Source of the DNA: Arenimonas oryziterrae DSM 21050 = YC6267
GTDB lineage: Bacteria; Pseudomonadota; Gammaproteobacteria; Xanthomonadales; Xanthomonadaceae
Direction of reading: 5' to 3'
Assembly: GCF_000420545.1 (NCBI RefSeq)
Contig: NZ_ATVD01000003.1
Coordinates: 248,001-312,000 of the forward strand
Length of the DNA: 64,000 nucleotides
The position numbers and the translations under genes were made by a program. Under the pieces are notes generated by a model that had not been told where the DNA came from, ran no database searches, and saw nothing but the letters and a program-made list of their open reading frames with translations. Position 1 is the stretch's first letter. Each line of letters opens with the position of its first letter. This document shows, piece after piece, positions 8,638 to 16,121 of the stretch.

Positions 8638-9740
8638 TAAAAATCCCCATGCCTGACGACGCGGGGGAACAGCCCGGGGTATTTGAACTGGTCAGGGCCC
8701 CAGAGCAAGTAGACGGAATTGTTGGGCGAGTTGTGGGAAAGGACTACCGGGAGTGCGCAATTGGCAAATCCCAGCCTTCCGTCGGAGCCGCCGACGCCCA
8801 TGTGTTTGTCGTGCGCACGCTCGTCGAAGTACTTGGCATTGCCGAGCAGCGAGGCCAACCACTCCGGTGGATCCTTAGTAAGCGCCAAGGATTTCTCCAG
8901 GCGGCAGAGCACCCTGAGCTGAAGTGGCTTGTATCCGTGCTCGGAAGTGAACCTCTCACACCAATACTCAATGTGATCAATTGCCTGTCGAGTGGCAATG
9001 TAAAGAACGAGAAAGACTTCGTAGTGAGACGGGTCGATGAGATTCCTTTGGTGAAGCTGCTTGTAGATTTTTGGGAGCTTGCCCCCATAGGATTTTTCTT
9101 CCCCGTCGTAGCGGATGTAGGTGTTCCCGCTTCCTGAGAAGTCATCTAGCAGCCATATCAAGTTGAAGCGAGGATCATGTGCCTGAAACCCCTTCCTCGT
9201 GAGCTCCTCGGCGAGGCCCTTCAGCATTGAGGCCGACTTCTGCTCTCCGAGCTCATAGGCCTGCCATATTTGTTCGTTGTTGATTCGATGGTTGCTTGCC
9301 CTTCGAAGCTCGTTCGTCCTGGCTCCGTCGCTCAGGCCCAAGTAGAGGGATTTGATGCGGAGCTCTTCAAAGCGGCGATGCGCAGACAACTCGCCAACTT
9401 TGTATGCGGGTATCCCGTTCTCCTCAGCGACAAGTCGAATCCGTTCTTGAACAATCACATCTGGGTACGCCGTCTCAACGAGATGGGCGATCTCCGCGTC
9501 GGAAAAATAGACGAGCCGCTCTTTGACCAGTTGTAGCGCGGCATCGCGGTCAGCGGCATCGAGTTGTTTTAGCCATAGGGCGAGGCTTTCAATGAATCGC
9601 CGCCCTGGTCCAAACCTCTGGTAATAGTCGTACTTGAAGTACGCGAGCAGCTGCAGTTCGCCGACGTGTTCAAGCACGGACTCTTGGTCCTGCCAACCCA
9701 TCACCCGCGCCAGTAGCTTCGCAGCGTTGCTATCCTGCAT
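8637..9740 (-). CDS. Phosphoribosyltransferase-like protein, island operon
   Basis: 367 residues from ATG 9740; the open frame extends upstream to 9878, but 9740 overlaps the preceding stop by 11 bases as expected for coupling. The strand-loop IWLLDDFSGSGNTYIR (195-210) is a PRPP-binding-type motif: hydrophobic strand, two acids, then a Gly/Ser-rich turn and Thr. A second distinctive block near the C-terminus, HNSPNNSVYLLWGP (336-349), matches what I recall of the conflict-associated 'PRTase-CE' family. The helical N-terminal 190 residues are unassigned. Type I phosphoribosyltransferases transfer or remove ribose-5-phosphate on bases; the substrate here is unknown. Confidence 0.8.
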   Translation of the reverse strand: MQDSNAAKLLARVMGWQDQESVLEHVGELQLLAYFKYDYYQRFGPGRRFIESLALWLKQLDAADRDAALQLVKERLVYFSDAEIAHLVETAYPDVIVQERIRLVAEENGIPAYKVGELSAHRRFEELRIKSLYLGLSDGARTNELRRASNHRINNEQIWQAYELGEQKSASMLKGLAEELTRKGFQAHDPRFNLIWLLDDFSGSGNTYIRYDGEEKSYGGKLPKIYKQLHQRNLIDPSHYEVFLVLYIATRQAIDHIEYWCERFTSEHGYKPLQLRVLCRLEKSLALTKDPPEWLASLLGNAKYFDERAHDKHMGVGGSDGRLGFANCALPVVLSHNSPNNSVYLLWGPDQFKYPGLFPRVVRHGDF

Positions 9741-11694
9741 GGGTTGACTCGCTTGCGGATTGCTCGATTTCCGAGAAACGAAATATCCCGTTCTCGACTG
9801 CCTGAAAGCGCTCGAGGTACCAAAGGGTCGCGTCAACGTCTCGCTTGTGACCAGGCGCGAGTTTCCATCCTCGATCAAGTCGTCTGGAAGGCGTGTCCAC
9901 GCTGAGCGAGAAACGATGCTCTAGCAATGAGACGTCATTGCCCGGCCAGGCGCCTTGGTCCCCCATTGTCAGTACTTGATGGGGGTCGACCCTGTCGTTC
10001 TGGATGATGTGTGCGATGAGAGCCGTCTTACTGACCCCGGGAGCGAGTACGTCTACCGAGTGTTTGCTGGAGAACATGGTGCTCGTCGTTAGACCGGCCT
10101 GTCGTAGTGAATCTGCGACTACAAACCACATCTGATCGGTAGGCAGCCCGTCCCTAAAGCGGATGCTTACCTGATAAGGGTGTGTCGCCTTGATTCGTTC
10201 GATGGGCACACCTAGGGACTTGAGTTTCTGCGCGATGCGCGTCACGTGGCTCAGAAACTCAACGGTACCTTCAGGCACGTCAAGTGGCGCACTTGCCGGC
10301 CCGACCCAGCCGCCATTGTACAGCCCTAGCAGGATGCGCTCGAGAGTGTCATTCGAGAAAACCTTTGCAAGTTCTTTCTGAATAGAGTCTCCGCGCCCAG
10401 ACGCGATTCCGACTCGGACTCCCGCGTCAACCAGCCGCTTGATTTGCGTAACAACCGGCTCGGATGGAGGTGCCGTCCGCCTCTGGGAGGCGGTGAGCGT
10501 ACCGTCATAGTCAAAGACGATAGCTTGGAAATTTTGCTCCTTCAGCGAGGCCACGTACGCGTCGCGTGCTCTGGTCATGTCGCCCCGGCGCCGACGCGAC
10601 GGCCATCTCGCGCCAATTACGTCGTACTTCGATTGCTCGGCAGACGAAATTCCGGCCCCGGGCGGCGGAATGACTTCTGGCAGATCAATGTAGTAGAGAT
10701 CTCGTCCGAACTGCGGCACATCAGGCTGGCCGGGATCCTTGCCGAGGTTCTTCGCTACAAGGTTCACCAAGCTCATCTGCCCGATGAGACCAGCGATTAA
10801 GTCTCGAGGAGTCGCTCCCGGTAGCGGCATCGACAGGGTGGGCACGGCTGGCGGGAAGAGGGCCTTCATTTTGTTCCAGAGCCCCTCAAGAGAAGGTTCG
10901 ATTAGCGCCAGAACGGTGATGTCGTCGGGTCGCTCGGCCATCCATAGGTGACGGCCATGAGCGAAAGAGCGGAGGTCAGCAAGTTGGCAGTGTAGTAAAG
11001 CTCCTTCCGAGAGCTTGGACTCGAAATCTGCGGCAATGGGATGCAGCAGTGGAGAGTACGTAACTACGATCGCGCCGCGCTTGGTGGTCTCGTCTATAAA
11101 TCCGTGAGCCGCCTCTAGCCATTCTTCGATTGACTGCCCACCGATTCGGAGTTGATCCATCGTAGGAGGCAGTGCGGCCGGGTTTCCATCCAGTTCGCTG
11201 TAAGCGCGCGCGACGAGGACCGCATCGAGAAGCAGACTATTCGTGGCGAGGTAGCCATCTTTCTCCTGAAGCTCGAACACATGCGCGCTGACATCAGCAA
11301 GGTTGGTTACGCCATCCATCAACGGGCTCGATGCGCGATTCGTGAGAACGTGTACTGGACGTGCGCTGTGGTGTCTGGCCCGCTCCAGGGCCTCAGTGAT
11401 ATCTGGGTTCTTTCCTTCCGCTGAGACCAAGAAAACCGGACTAGACGAAGCCAGGGTAGGGTTGCAGATGATTTCGAGAGGTGTGGATGGTCGCGAAACT
11501 CGGCCTGTATACGACTCATGGAGGCCGCAAAGCAGCGACGCTACTGTGTATGAGCCTCCTGACCCAACTCCAATGATGCTCGACTCACTTGCGCCCGCGA
11601 TAGCGTGTTTCAGGAGCGAGACGTCCTGTTGCATCGCCGCCAAGTACGTGGCCGGCAACTTGTCTAGCTCTACCTGGTAGCGGGTGGTCGGCAT
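9730..11694 (-). CDS. SIS-domain/HAD-phosphatase fusion, island operon
   Basis: A 654-residue two-part enzyme. Residues about 15-340 resemble sugar isomerase (SIS) domains as in GlmS: IIGVGSGGSYTVASLL (40-55) is the phosphosugar-binding loop and FLVSAEGKNPDI the second one. Residues 388-640 are a HAD phosphohydrolase with motif I VFDYDGTLT (Asp395, Asp397), motif II IASGRG (Ser432), motif III Lys556 and motif IV MGDQGAWPGND (Asp579, Asp587), with a Cof/trehalose-phosphatase-type cap between. All HAD catalytic residues are present, so it is probably active. Together they suggest handling of a phosphosugar, perhaps the ribose product of the neighbouring phosphoribosyltransferase-like protein. 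It starts 18 bases after the NADAR stop. Confidence 0.85.
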   Translation of the reverse strand: MPTTRYQVELDKLPATYLAAMQQDVSLLKHAIAGASESSIIGVGSGGSYTVASLLCGLHESYTGRVSRPSTPLEIICNPTLASSSPVFLVSAEGKNPDITEALERARHHSARPVHVLTNRASSPLMDGVTNLADVSAHVFELQEKDGYLATNSLLLDAVLVARAYSELDGNPAALPPTMDQLRIGGQSIEEWLEAAHGFIDETTKRGAIVVTYSPLLHPIAADFESKLSEGALLHCQLADLRSFAHGRHLWMAERPDDITVLALIEPSLEGLWNKMKALFPPAVPTLSMPLPGATPRDLIAGLIGQMSLVNLVAKNLGKDPGQPDVPQFGRDLYYIDLPEVIPPPGAGISSAEQSKYDVIGARWPSRRRRGDMTRARDAYVASLKEQNFQAIVFDYDGTLTASQRRTAPPSEPVVTQIKRLVDAGVRVGIASGRGDSIQKELAKVFSNDTLERILLGLYNGGWVGPASAPLDVPEGTVEFLSHVTRIAQKLKSLGVPIERIKATHPYQVSIRFRDGLPTDQMWFVVADSLRQAGLTTSTMFSSKHSVDVLAPGVSKTALIAHIIQNDRVDPHQVLTMGDQGAWPGNDVSLLEHRFSLSVDTPSRRLDRGWKLAPGHKRDVDATLWYLERFQAVENGIFRFSEIEQSASESTHAG

Positions 11695-11712
11695 CGATTG
11701 GCAATGTGGCCG

Positions 11713-12300
11713 TTATGCCGCCACCAGTTCGGAGTCGCGGCTGCGAGCCCTGCTCGCTTGCTTGGGTTTCTTGCCGACTTCCTTCGCTTCGGAGGTTGCG
11801 ATTTTTCTGATCTGTTCGCGCACCTCCATCAGCAGCACTCCGAGCATATTCATCCCTTTTCCATTGACCTCGCCCCAAGTCCGATTGACTAGGTTGTCGG
11901 TACGGCCAGCCTCCACCAGTCGAGCACTTCCCGTGGAGAGCAGCAGCGCCTTGAGATCCTCATGCTGTGTGAACTTTGCCAACAACACGTTCCTCATCCG
12001 GTCGAACTTGGTCTTGGACCAGTCCGGATTGATGTCCCAGGTGTAGAGCCCATGAGCCGCCATTGCGACTAGCGACGGACTAGGCGCACTGAGGATCCAC
12101 TCTCGGACTTCCTCTTTGCGAGCCTTTCCGGCCTGGTAGGCGTGCTCAGCAGTAGGGTACTCCCGACCGTCGAAGATCATCGATCGCTTGTAGAGATTGC
12201 TGAAGGCTCCATACGGCCTTTCGTTAGACCGATAGAACGAAATATCGACCTGCCTGCTGGTTGTTCGGGGGGATTTCCGAGGTGCCGCGGTCCGGGTCAT
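11713..12300 (-). CDS. NADAR (YbiA-like) domain protein
   Basis: 195 residues. After a basic N-terminal tail comes a NADAR domain (about 20-165): ISFYRSNERPYGAFSNLY, FDGREYPTAEHAYQAGKA and NRTWGEVNGKGMNMLGVLLM are its signature blocks. NADAR proteins act on N-glycosidic/ADP-ribose bonds; some reverse guanine ADP-ribosylation made by DarT2-type toxins, and YbiA is linked to riboflavin intermediates. The C-terminus is Lys/Arg-rich and could bind nucleic acid. Its ATG overlaps the stop of the RHH gene by four bases (ATGA). Within the operon it may remove, or protect from, a ribosyl-type modification; this is inference. Confidence 0.88.
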   Translation of the reverse strand: MTRTAAPRKSPRTTSRQVDISFYRSNERPYGAFSNLYKRSMIFDGREYPTAEHAYQAGKARKEEVREWILSAPSPSLVAMAAHGLYTWDINPDWSKTKFDRMRNVLLAKFTQHEDLKALLLSTGSARLVEAGRTDNLVNRTWGEVNGKGMNMLGVLLMEVREQIRKIATSEAKEVGKKPKQASRARSRDSELVAA

Positions 12301-12491
12301 GGGCTGGTCTCCTTCTTCGACGAAACGATGGGAATGTCTTGGCTCTTGCAGTGGTTGAGGATCAACACCTCGATAAATCCGGTTAGCCCCCGGTTGTCTC
12401 GATCCGCCGCGATCTCAGCCGCCGCCTTCAGCTGCGGCGTAACCCGCAACGTTATGGTTGTCGTCTTGGTTTTGGGGCGACCCCTAGGCAT
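12297..12491 (-). CDS. Ribbon-helix-helix regulator of the island operon
   Basis: A 64-residue protein. MPRGRPKTKTTTITLRVTP is the basic arm and DNA-contacting beta strand of CopG/Arc-type repressors; the helices LKAAAEIAADRDNRGL and TGFIEVLILNHCKS follow. It is the first gene of the operon and its start lies only about 1 base from the transcription start predicted from the promoter, so the mRNA may be leaderless; no ribosome-binding site is visible. Two identical 12-bp repeats in the promoter are its probable operator. Antitoxin-type RHH proteins look alike, but no small toxin gene is adjacent. Confidence 0.85.
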   Translation of the reverse strand: MPRGRPKTKTTTITLRVTPQLKAAAEIAADRDNRGLTGFIEVLILNHCKSQDIPIVSSKKETSP

Positions 12492-12498
12492 GGTCTCA

Positions 12499-12528
12499 AA
12501 TGTACTGCGTTTTTTAGTATTTTGTCAG
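12499..12528 (-). promoter_or_regulatory. Predicted sigma-70 promoter of the island operon
   Basis: On the minus strand CTGACA (12528-12523, 5/6 to consensus) and TACATT (12504-12499, 4/6) are separated by 18 bases in an AT-rich tract that stands out from its surroundings. Initiation would fall at about 12492, next to the ATG at 12491. Confidence 0.55.
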
Positions 12529-12545
12529 TATCCTGTACTGCGTTT
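12501..12545. promoter_or_regulatory. Direct-repeat operator candidate (two TGTACTGCGTTT)
   Basis: TGTACTGCGTTT occurs at 12501-12512 and again, identical, at 12534-12545, starts 33 bp apart (about three helical turns). One copy covers the predicted -10 region and the other lies upstream of the -35. The arrangement suits cooperative repression by the ribbon-helix-helix protein encoded just downstream. Confidence 0.6.
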
Positions 12546-12665
12546 CTGTTTGATACAAAAAAGGTACCGCCGCTTCGTCTCATTTCGAGCGAGACCGAAG
12601 GGGTTGGGGCGTAGTCGGGTGCGAGTTCGTCAGGTCGGGGCAGCGCGCTGGCGAGGCGCCACGGA

Positions 12666-12765
12666 CACAGACTATGCGATTTGGAGCGGGGCCTAATCGG
12701 ACCCCAACTGCATGATTTCCCGGACTTTTACTGAAATTGGCCAGTGCGAAATCGCATAGTCTGTG
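12666..12765. repeat. 100-bp element with perfect 17-bp terminal inverted repeats
   Basis: CACAGACTATGCGATTT (12666-12682) is repeated exactly inverted at 12749-12765, with 66 bases between. It could be a MITE-like remnant, a recombinase site or a long cruciform. I see no target-site duplication and no second copy in the window. The whole 432-base stretch from 12492 to 12923 contains only this element plus the promoter and operator listed separately. Confidence 0.8.
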
Positions 12766-12923
12766 CAATCTGCATGGATTCCGTGAACGCACCATTGGCG
12801 TCGGACGGCACCGACTATCGAGTCATGGCCACCTGCGCGACGCCCATGGGCGTCGCAAACGCCTATCCTGCAGACCCGGGACAGACCGCCTCTGCCCCCG
12901 TCACCCCTTTGCGGAGCACCTTC

Positions 12924-13472
12924 ATGCGCTTCACGAACCGAGCCGGGCTGCTATCCGTTCTGTTCCTCATCGGCGCGATGCCCGGCGTCGCGATCGCCGA
13001 CGAATCGGCCACCGACGCCTTCGGGTCGCTGACCCAACTGGTCGGGCGCTGGGAAGGCAAGTTCGCCGATGGGCGCGTGCACAGCGTGAGCTATCGCCTC
13101 ACAGCCGGCGGCACGGTGCTCGTGGAGACCTGGACCCTGGGCAAGGATCGCGAGTCGATGACGCTCTATCACCTCGACGGCGACCGCCTGCTGGCGACGC
13201 ACTATTGCCCGCAGGGCAATCAGCCGCGCCTGGTTCTCATCGACGATGGCGATCCGGAAACGCTGTCCTTCACCTTTGTCGACGGCACCAATCTCCAGGT
13301 ACCGGGTCGCTCGCACCAGCACGACTTCTGGATCCGCCGCACCGGCGAGACCACCTACCAGCGCAGCGAAACCTATGTCGATAACGGCGGCGATGCCGCG
13401 GCCGAACGCGCCGCGACGCCGGACGCGCCGGTGACCTACACCCGCGTCGATCCGCCCGCGCCGTCGCGCTGA
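12924..13472 (+). CDS. Secreted hypothetical protein
   Basis: A 182-residue protein with a clear Sec signal peptide: MRFTNRAGLLSVLFLIGAMPGVAIADES, cleavage probably after VAIA. The frame extends upstream to 12744, but the earlier residues do not look like protein and the ATG at 12924 gives the signal sequence. The mature part begins AFGSLTQLVGRWEGKF and is mostly beta strand with alternating hydrophobics (LVETWTLGKDRESMTLYHLDGDRLLATHYC), resembling lipocalin/THAP4-like small barrels annotated only as domains of unknown function. Expected location is the periplasm. Ligand unknown. Confidence 0.75.
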   Translation: MRFTNRAGLLSVLFLIGAMPGVAIADESATDAFGSLTQLVGRWEGKFADGRVHSVSYRLTAGGTVLVETWTLGKDRESMTLYHLDGDRLLATHYCPQGNQPRLVLIDDGDPETLSFTFVDGTNLQVPGRSHQHDFWIRRTGETTYQRSETYVDNGGDAAAERAATPDAPVTYTRVDPPAPSR

Positions 13473-13519
13473 ACCGCGGCAAACCCGCGGATGGTGACTT
13501 GTCGGCACCGCGCGCGGCG

Positions 13520-13534
13520 AACATTACGAATGTT
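13520..13534. promoter_or_regulatory. 15-bp palindrome upstream of response regulator
   Basis: AACATTACGAATGTT has perfect 6-bp arms around ACG and lies 65 bp before the response-regulator start in an otherwise GC-rich gap. It may be an operator or promoter-linked site; the protein that binds it is unknown. Confidence 0.3.
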
Positions 13535-13598
13535 TAAAGTGCAAAGCCGGCCGTTGTGGTCTATCACGGACGATGGGAACCGGAGGAAGCAAGCCCGC

Positions 13599-14279
13599 AT
13601 GCGCGTCCTGCTCGTCGAAGACGAACCGCTGATCGCCGATTTCGTCGCCAAAGGCCTGCGCGAGGCCGGGCACGGCGTCGACCATGCCGCGACCGGTACC
13701 GACGGCCTGCATCTGGCCACGCACGAAACCTACGATGCGCTCGTGCTCGACCGCATGCTGCCCGGACTCGACGGCCTGGAATTGCTGCGCACCCTGCGCG
13801 CGAGCGGTCACCGCACGCCGGTGCTGATGCTGTCCTCGCTGGGCGAGGTCGAGCAACGCGTGACCGGTCTGCGCAGCGGCGCCGACGACTATCTGGCCAA
13901 GCCCTTTGCCTTCGTCGAATTGATGGCGCGACTCGAAGGCCTGCTGCGCCGCCAGGCCAGCGGCCCGGAAACACTGACCCGCCTGCGTGTGGCGGATCTG
14001 GAAATGGACCTGCTCAAGCGCAGCGTCAAACGCGGCGGCCAGTCTTTGGATTTGCAGCCGCGCGAATTCCGCCTGCTCGAATACCTCATGCGTCACGCCG
14101 AACAGGTGGTCACGCGCACGATGCTGCTCGAAGCGGTCTGGGACTATCACTTCGATCCGCAGACCAATGTCATCGACGTGCATGTCTCGCGCCTGCGGCA
14201 GAAGATCGATCGCGATCGCGGACCGCCGCTGCTGCATACCGTGCGCGGCGCCGGCTACCTGCTCGGCACGCGCGCCTGA
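13599..14279 (+). CDS. OmpR-family response regulator
   Basis: 226 residues. The receiver domain has acidic residues EDE at 7-9, phospho-acceptor Asp51 in LVLDRMLPG and Lys101 in YLAKPFAF. The C-terminal winged helix (about 125-225) includes REFRLLEYLMRHAEQVVTR and the recognition-helix segment NVIDVHVSRLRQKID. The ATG at 13599 is preceded by GGAGGAAG; the frame runs open further upstream without a family match. It is followed 17 bases later by its partner kinase gene. The sequence resembles QseB/CzcR-type heavy-metal or envelope regulators, but the stimulus cannot be read. Confidence 0.93.
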   Translation: MRVLLVEDEPLIADFVAKGLREAGHGVDHAATGTDGLHLATHETYDALVLDRMLPGLDGLELLRTLRASGHRTPVLMLSSLGEVEQRVTGLRSGADDYLAKPFAFVELMARLEGLLRRQASGPETLTRLRVADLEMDLLKRSVKRGGQSLDLQPREFRLLEYLMRHAEQVVTRTMLLEAVWDYHFDPQTNVIDVHVSRLRQKIDRDRGPPLLHTVRGAGYLLGTRA

Positions 14280-14296
14280 GTCGCGGCCTCGCCAGC

Positions 14297-15664
14297 ATGC
14301 GCCGCTTTTTCGCATCGAGCCTGCATCGCCTGGTGCTGACCTACGGCCTCGCCCTGCTGTTCGCGTTCGCCGTCGTCGGCGGCGTGAGTCTGCTGGCCTT
14401 CGATCGTCTGCTCGATCGCGATACGCGCCAGACCGTACAGGCCGAACACGAAGGCCTCATGGAAATCTACCGCGCCGACGGACGCGAGGGCCTGGCGCAG
14501 ACGATCGCCGATCGCGTCGGGACCCCGATCAATCGCGAAGCCTTCTATCTGCTGGTCGATCGCGACGGGCGCGTGAGCGCGGGCCACCGCAACGAACTCA
14601 CCGTCGCGCTGCCGCAGCGCGCGGGCTGGCTGCGCTTTCCCTGGCGCGCCGCACCCGACAGCGACGACGTGCTCGCCTACGTGCAGGCCCTGCCCGACGG
14701 CGGCTGGTTGCTGACCGGGCACACGACCGGCGAAGAACGGCATCTGCGTGAGCTCATCGCGCGCCTGGGCCTGGTCATGCTGAGCTTGCTGGCGCTGCTG
14801 ACGATTTCGCTGGGCTGGTTGCTGCGGCGCGCGGTCGATCGCGCGCTGGAGGCCTCGCTCGATACCGTCGACCGCGTCGCGGCCGGACATCTGGACGAAC
14901 GCGTGCCCGAACGCCGCGGCGACGACGGTTTCGCGCGCCTGGGCCGAACGCTCAATCGCATGCTCGATCGCATCCGCGATCTCGTCGGCGGCATCCAGAG
15001 TTCGACCGATGCGATCGCGCACGACTTGCGCACGCCACTGATGCGTCTCAAGACGCGGCTCGAACAAGCACGCCTGGCCAGCATCGACGAGGCGACACGC
15101 GGCGATATCGATGCCGCGATCGTCGAAGCCGACCAGTTGCTCGCGACCTTCAACAGCCTGCTGCGCCTGGCCCGCATCGAAGCGCGCGAGGGCGCGCCGA
15201 TGGCACCGCTGGCGCTGGACGAAGTGCTGCTCGATGCCGTCGACCTGTGGCAGGCCGTGGCCGAAGCGCAGGGCCTGCGCCTGCGTACGCGCATCGTGCC
15301 GGCGCGTATCGCCGGCGATCGCGACCTGTTGTTCCAGTTGCTGGCGAACCTGCTCGACAACGCGATCAAGTACGCCGGCACCGACAGCGACATCACCCTC
15401 GCGTTGACGATCGAAGGCGAGGAAGCCGTGCTGACGATCAGCGATCGCGGCCCGGGCATCGCCGATGCCCAGCGCGAGCGCGTGTTCGATCGCTTCGTGC
15501 GCCTGGAAAGCCACCGCGGTACGCCCGGCACCGGCCTGGGCCTGAGCGTCGTGCGTGCGATCGCGATCCGTCATGGCGCCGACCTGCGCCTGGAATCGGC
15601 CGCACCGGGCCTGCGGGTCTGCCTGCGTTTTGCACGCGTGGCCGACATGGACGAAATGTCATGA
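14297..15664 (+). CDS. Membrane sensor histidine kinase
   Basis: 455 residues, partner of the response regulator just upstream. TM1 is about 13-35 (LVLTYGLALLFAFAVVGGVSL), a periplasmic sensor of roughly 115 residues follows, and TM2 about 155-177 leads into a HAMP domain. The H-box is TDAIAHDLRTPLMRLK (His242). The ATPase domain is complete: N-box LLANLLDNAIKY, G1 ISDRGPGIAD and G2 GTGLGLSVVRAI. The chosen ATG at 14297 starts the protein at the first membrane helix; the longer upstream frame overlaps the regulator gene and is not coding. The stimulus is unknown. Confidence 0.93.
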   Translation: MRRFFASSLHRLVLTYGLALLFAFAVVGGVSLLAFDRLLDRDTRQTVQAEHEGLMEIYRADGREGLAQTIADRVGTPINREAFYLLVDRDGRVSAGHRNELTVALPQRAGWLRFPWRAAPDSDDVLAYVQALPDGGWLLTGHTTGEERHLRELIARLGLVMLSLLALLTISLGWLLRRAVDRALEASLDTVDRVAAGHLDERVPERRGDDGFARLGRTLNRMLDRIRDLVGGIQSSTDAIAHDLRTPLMRLKTRLEQARLASIDEATRGDIDAAIVEADQLLATFNSLLRLARIEAREGAPMAPLALDEVLLDAVDLWQAVAEAQGLRLRTRIVPARIAGDRDLLFQLLANLLDNAIKYAGTDSDITLALTIEGEEAVLTISDRGPGIADAQRERVFDRFVRLESHRGTPGTGLGLSVVRAIAIRHGADLRLESAAPGLRVCLRFARVADMDEMS

Positions 15665-15708
15665 AGCGGAAAGGCGAGGGAGAATCGCCGCGGCGCAATC
15701 TGCGATCA

Positions 15709-15728
15709 CCGGTGGGACACCGGGGTTT
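15709..15728 (+). terminator. Possible terminator after kinase gene
   Basis: CCGGTG-GGA-CACCGG followed by GGTTTT, 45 bases beyond the kinase stop and before the next ATG. The stem is short, so this may be a partial terminator or attenuator ahead of the small secreted gene. Confidence 0.4.
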
Positions 15729-15756
15729 TCCTCACTTACCGACACTGGAGATCGCC

Positions 15757-15975
15757 ATGAACATCCGCAATACGCTCGCCGCCCTCACCCTGTGCCTGGC
15801 CAGCACCGCCGCGTTCGCCGCCTCGCCGGTCGCCGCGCCGGCCGCACCGGCCAAACCCGCCACGACCCTGGCCAGCACCACGCACACAGCCGCGCTCAAA
15901 CACGCCAAGCTCAACTGCAAGAAGGGCGAGGCGGCGGTCAAGGGCAAGTGCGAATCGGCGAAAGCCAAGAGCTGA
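15757..15975 (+). CDS. Small exported Ala/Lys-rich protein
   Basis: A 72-residue protein with a signal peptide (MNIRNTLAALTLCLASTAAFAAS, cleavage after AFA). The mature 50 residues are Ala/Pro-rich, then Lys-rich, and end with a two-cysteine loop CKKGEAAVKGKC that could form a disulfide. CTGGAG lies 4 bases before the ATG. It is followed by a strong terminator and lies downstream of the two-component system, of which it could be a target. No function recognised; a small cationic periplasmic protein is all that can be said. Confidence 0.7.
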   Translation: MNIRNTLAALTLCLASTAAFAASPVAAPAAPAKPATTLASTTHTAALKHAKLNCKKGEAAVKGKCESAKAKS

Positions 15976-15997
15976 TTCCACGCTTGCGAACACGCGA

Positions 15998-16026
15998 ACG
16001 CCGGGGCGACGCCCCGGCGTTTTTTG
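15998..16026 (+). terminator. Rho-independent terminator
   Basis: ACGCCGGGGC and GCCCCGGCGT form a 10-bp stem with a GAC loop, followed by TTTTTGTTT. Strong terminator for the small secreted gene. Confidence 0.9.
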
Positions 16027-16070
16027 TTTGTGCAGTAGCGTGCTCCCGCCGGCAGCATAGCTGCGCATAA

Positions 16071-16096
16071 GAAAACGGCCCGGTTACCCGGGCCGT
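16071..16096 (-). terminator. Rho-independent terminator of glnA
   Basis: On the minus strand ACGGCCCGG and CCGGGCCGT form a 9-bp stem with a 4-base loop followed by TTTTC, 25 bases after the glnA stop. Confidence 0.85.
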
Positions 16097-16121
16097 GTCG
16101 ATGCCGCCTGCGATGTCGCGA

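Noticed and set aside
12297-12491. Toxin-antitoxin interpretation of the RHH gene
   Set aside because: The next gene is a NADAR protein and not a small toxin, and the RHH protein sits under its own operator as a first-gene regulator; an antitoxin role remains possible but unsupported.
12580-12795. 71-codon minus-strand frame across the 100-bp element
   Set aside because: No ribosome-binding site, odd composition, and it spans the inverted repeat; not credible as a gene.
13474-13490. Hairpin CCGCGG-N5-CCGCGG as a terminator
   Set aside because: Six-base stem without any T-run; too weak to call.
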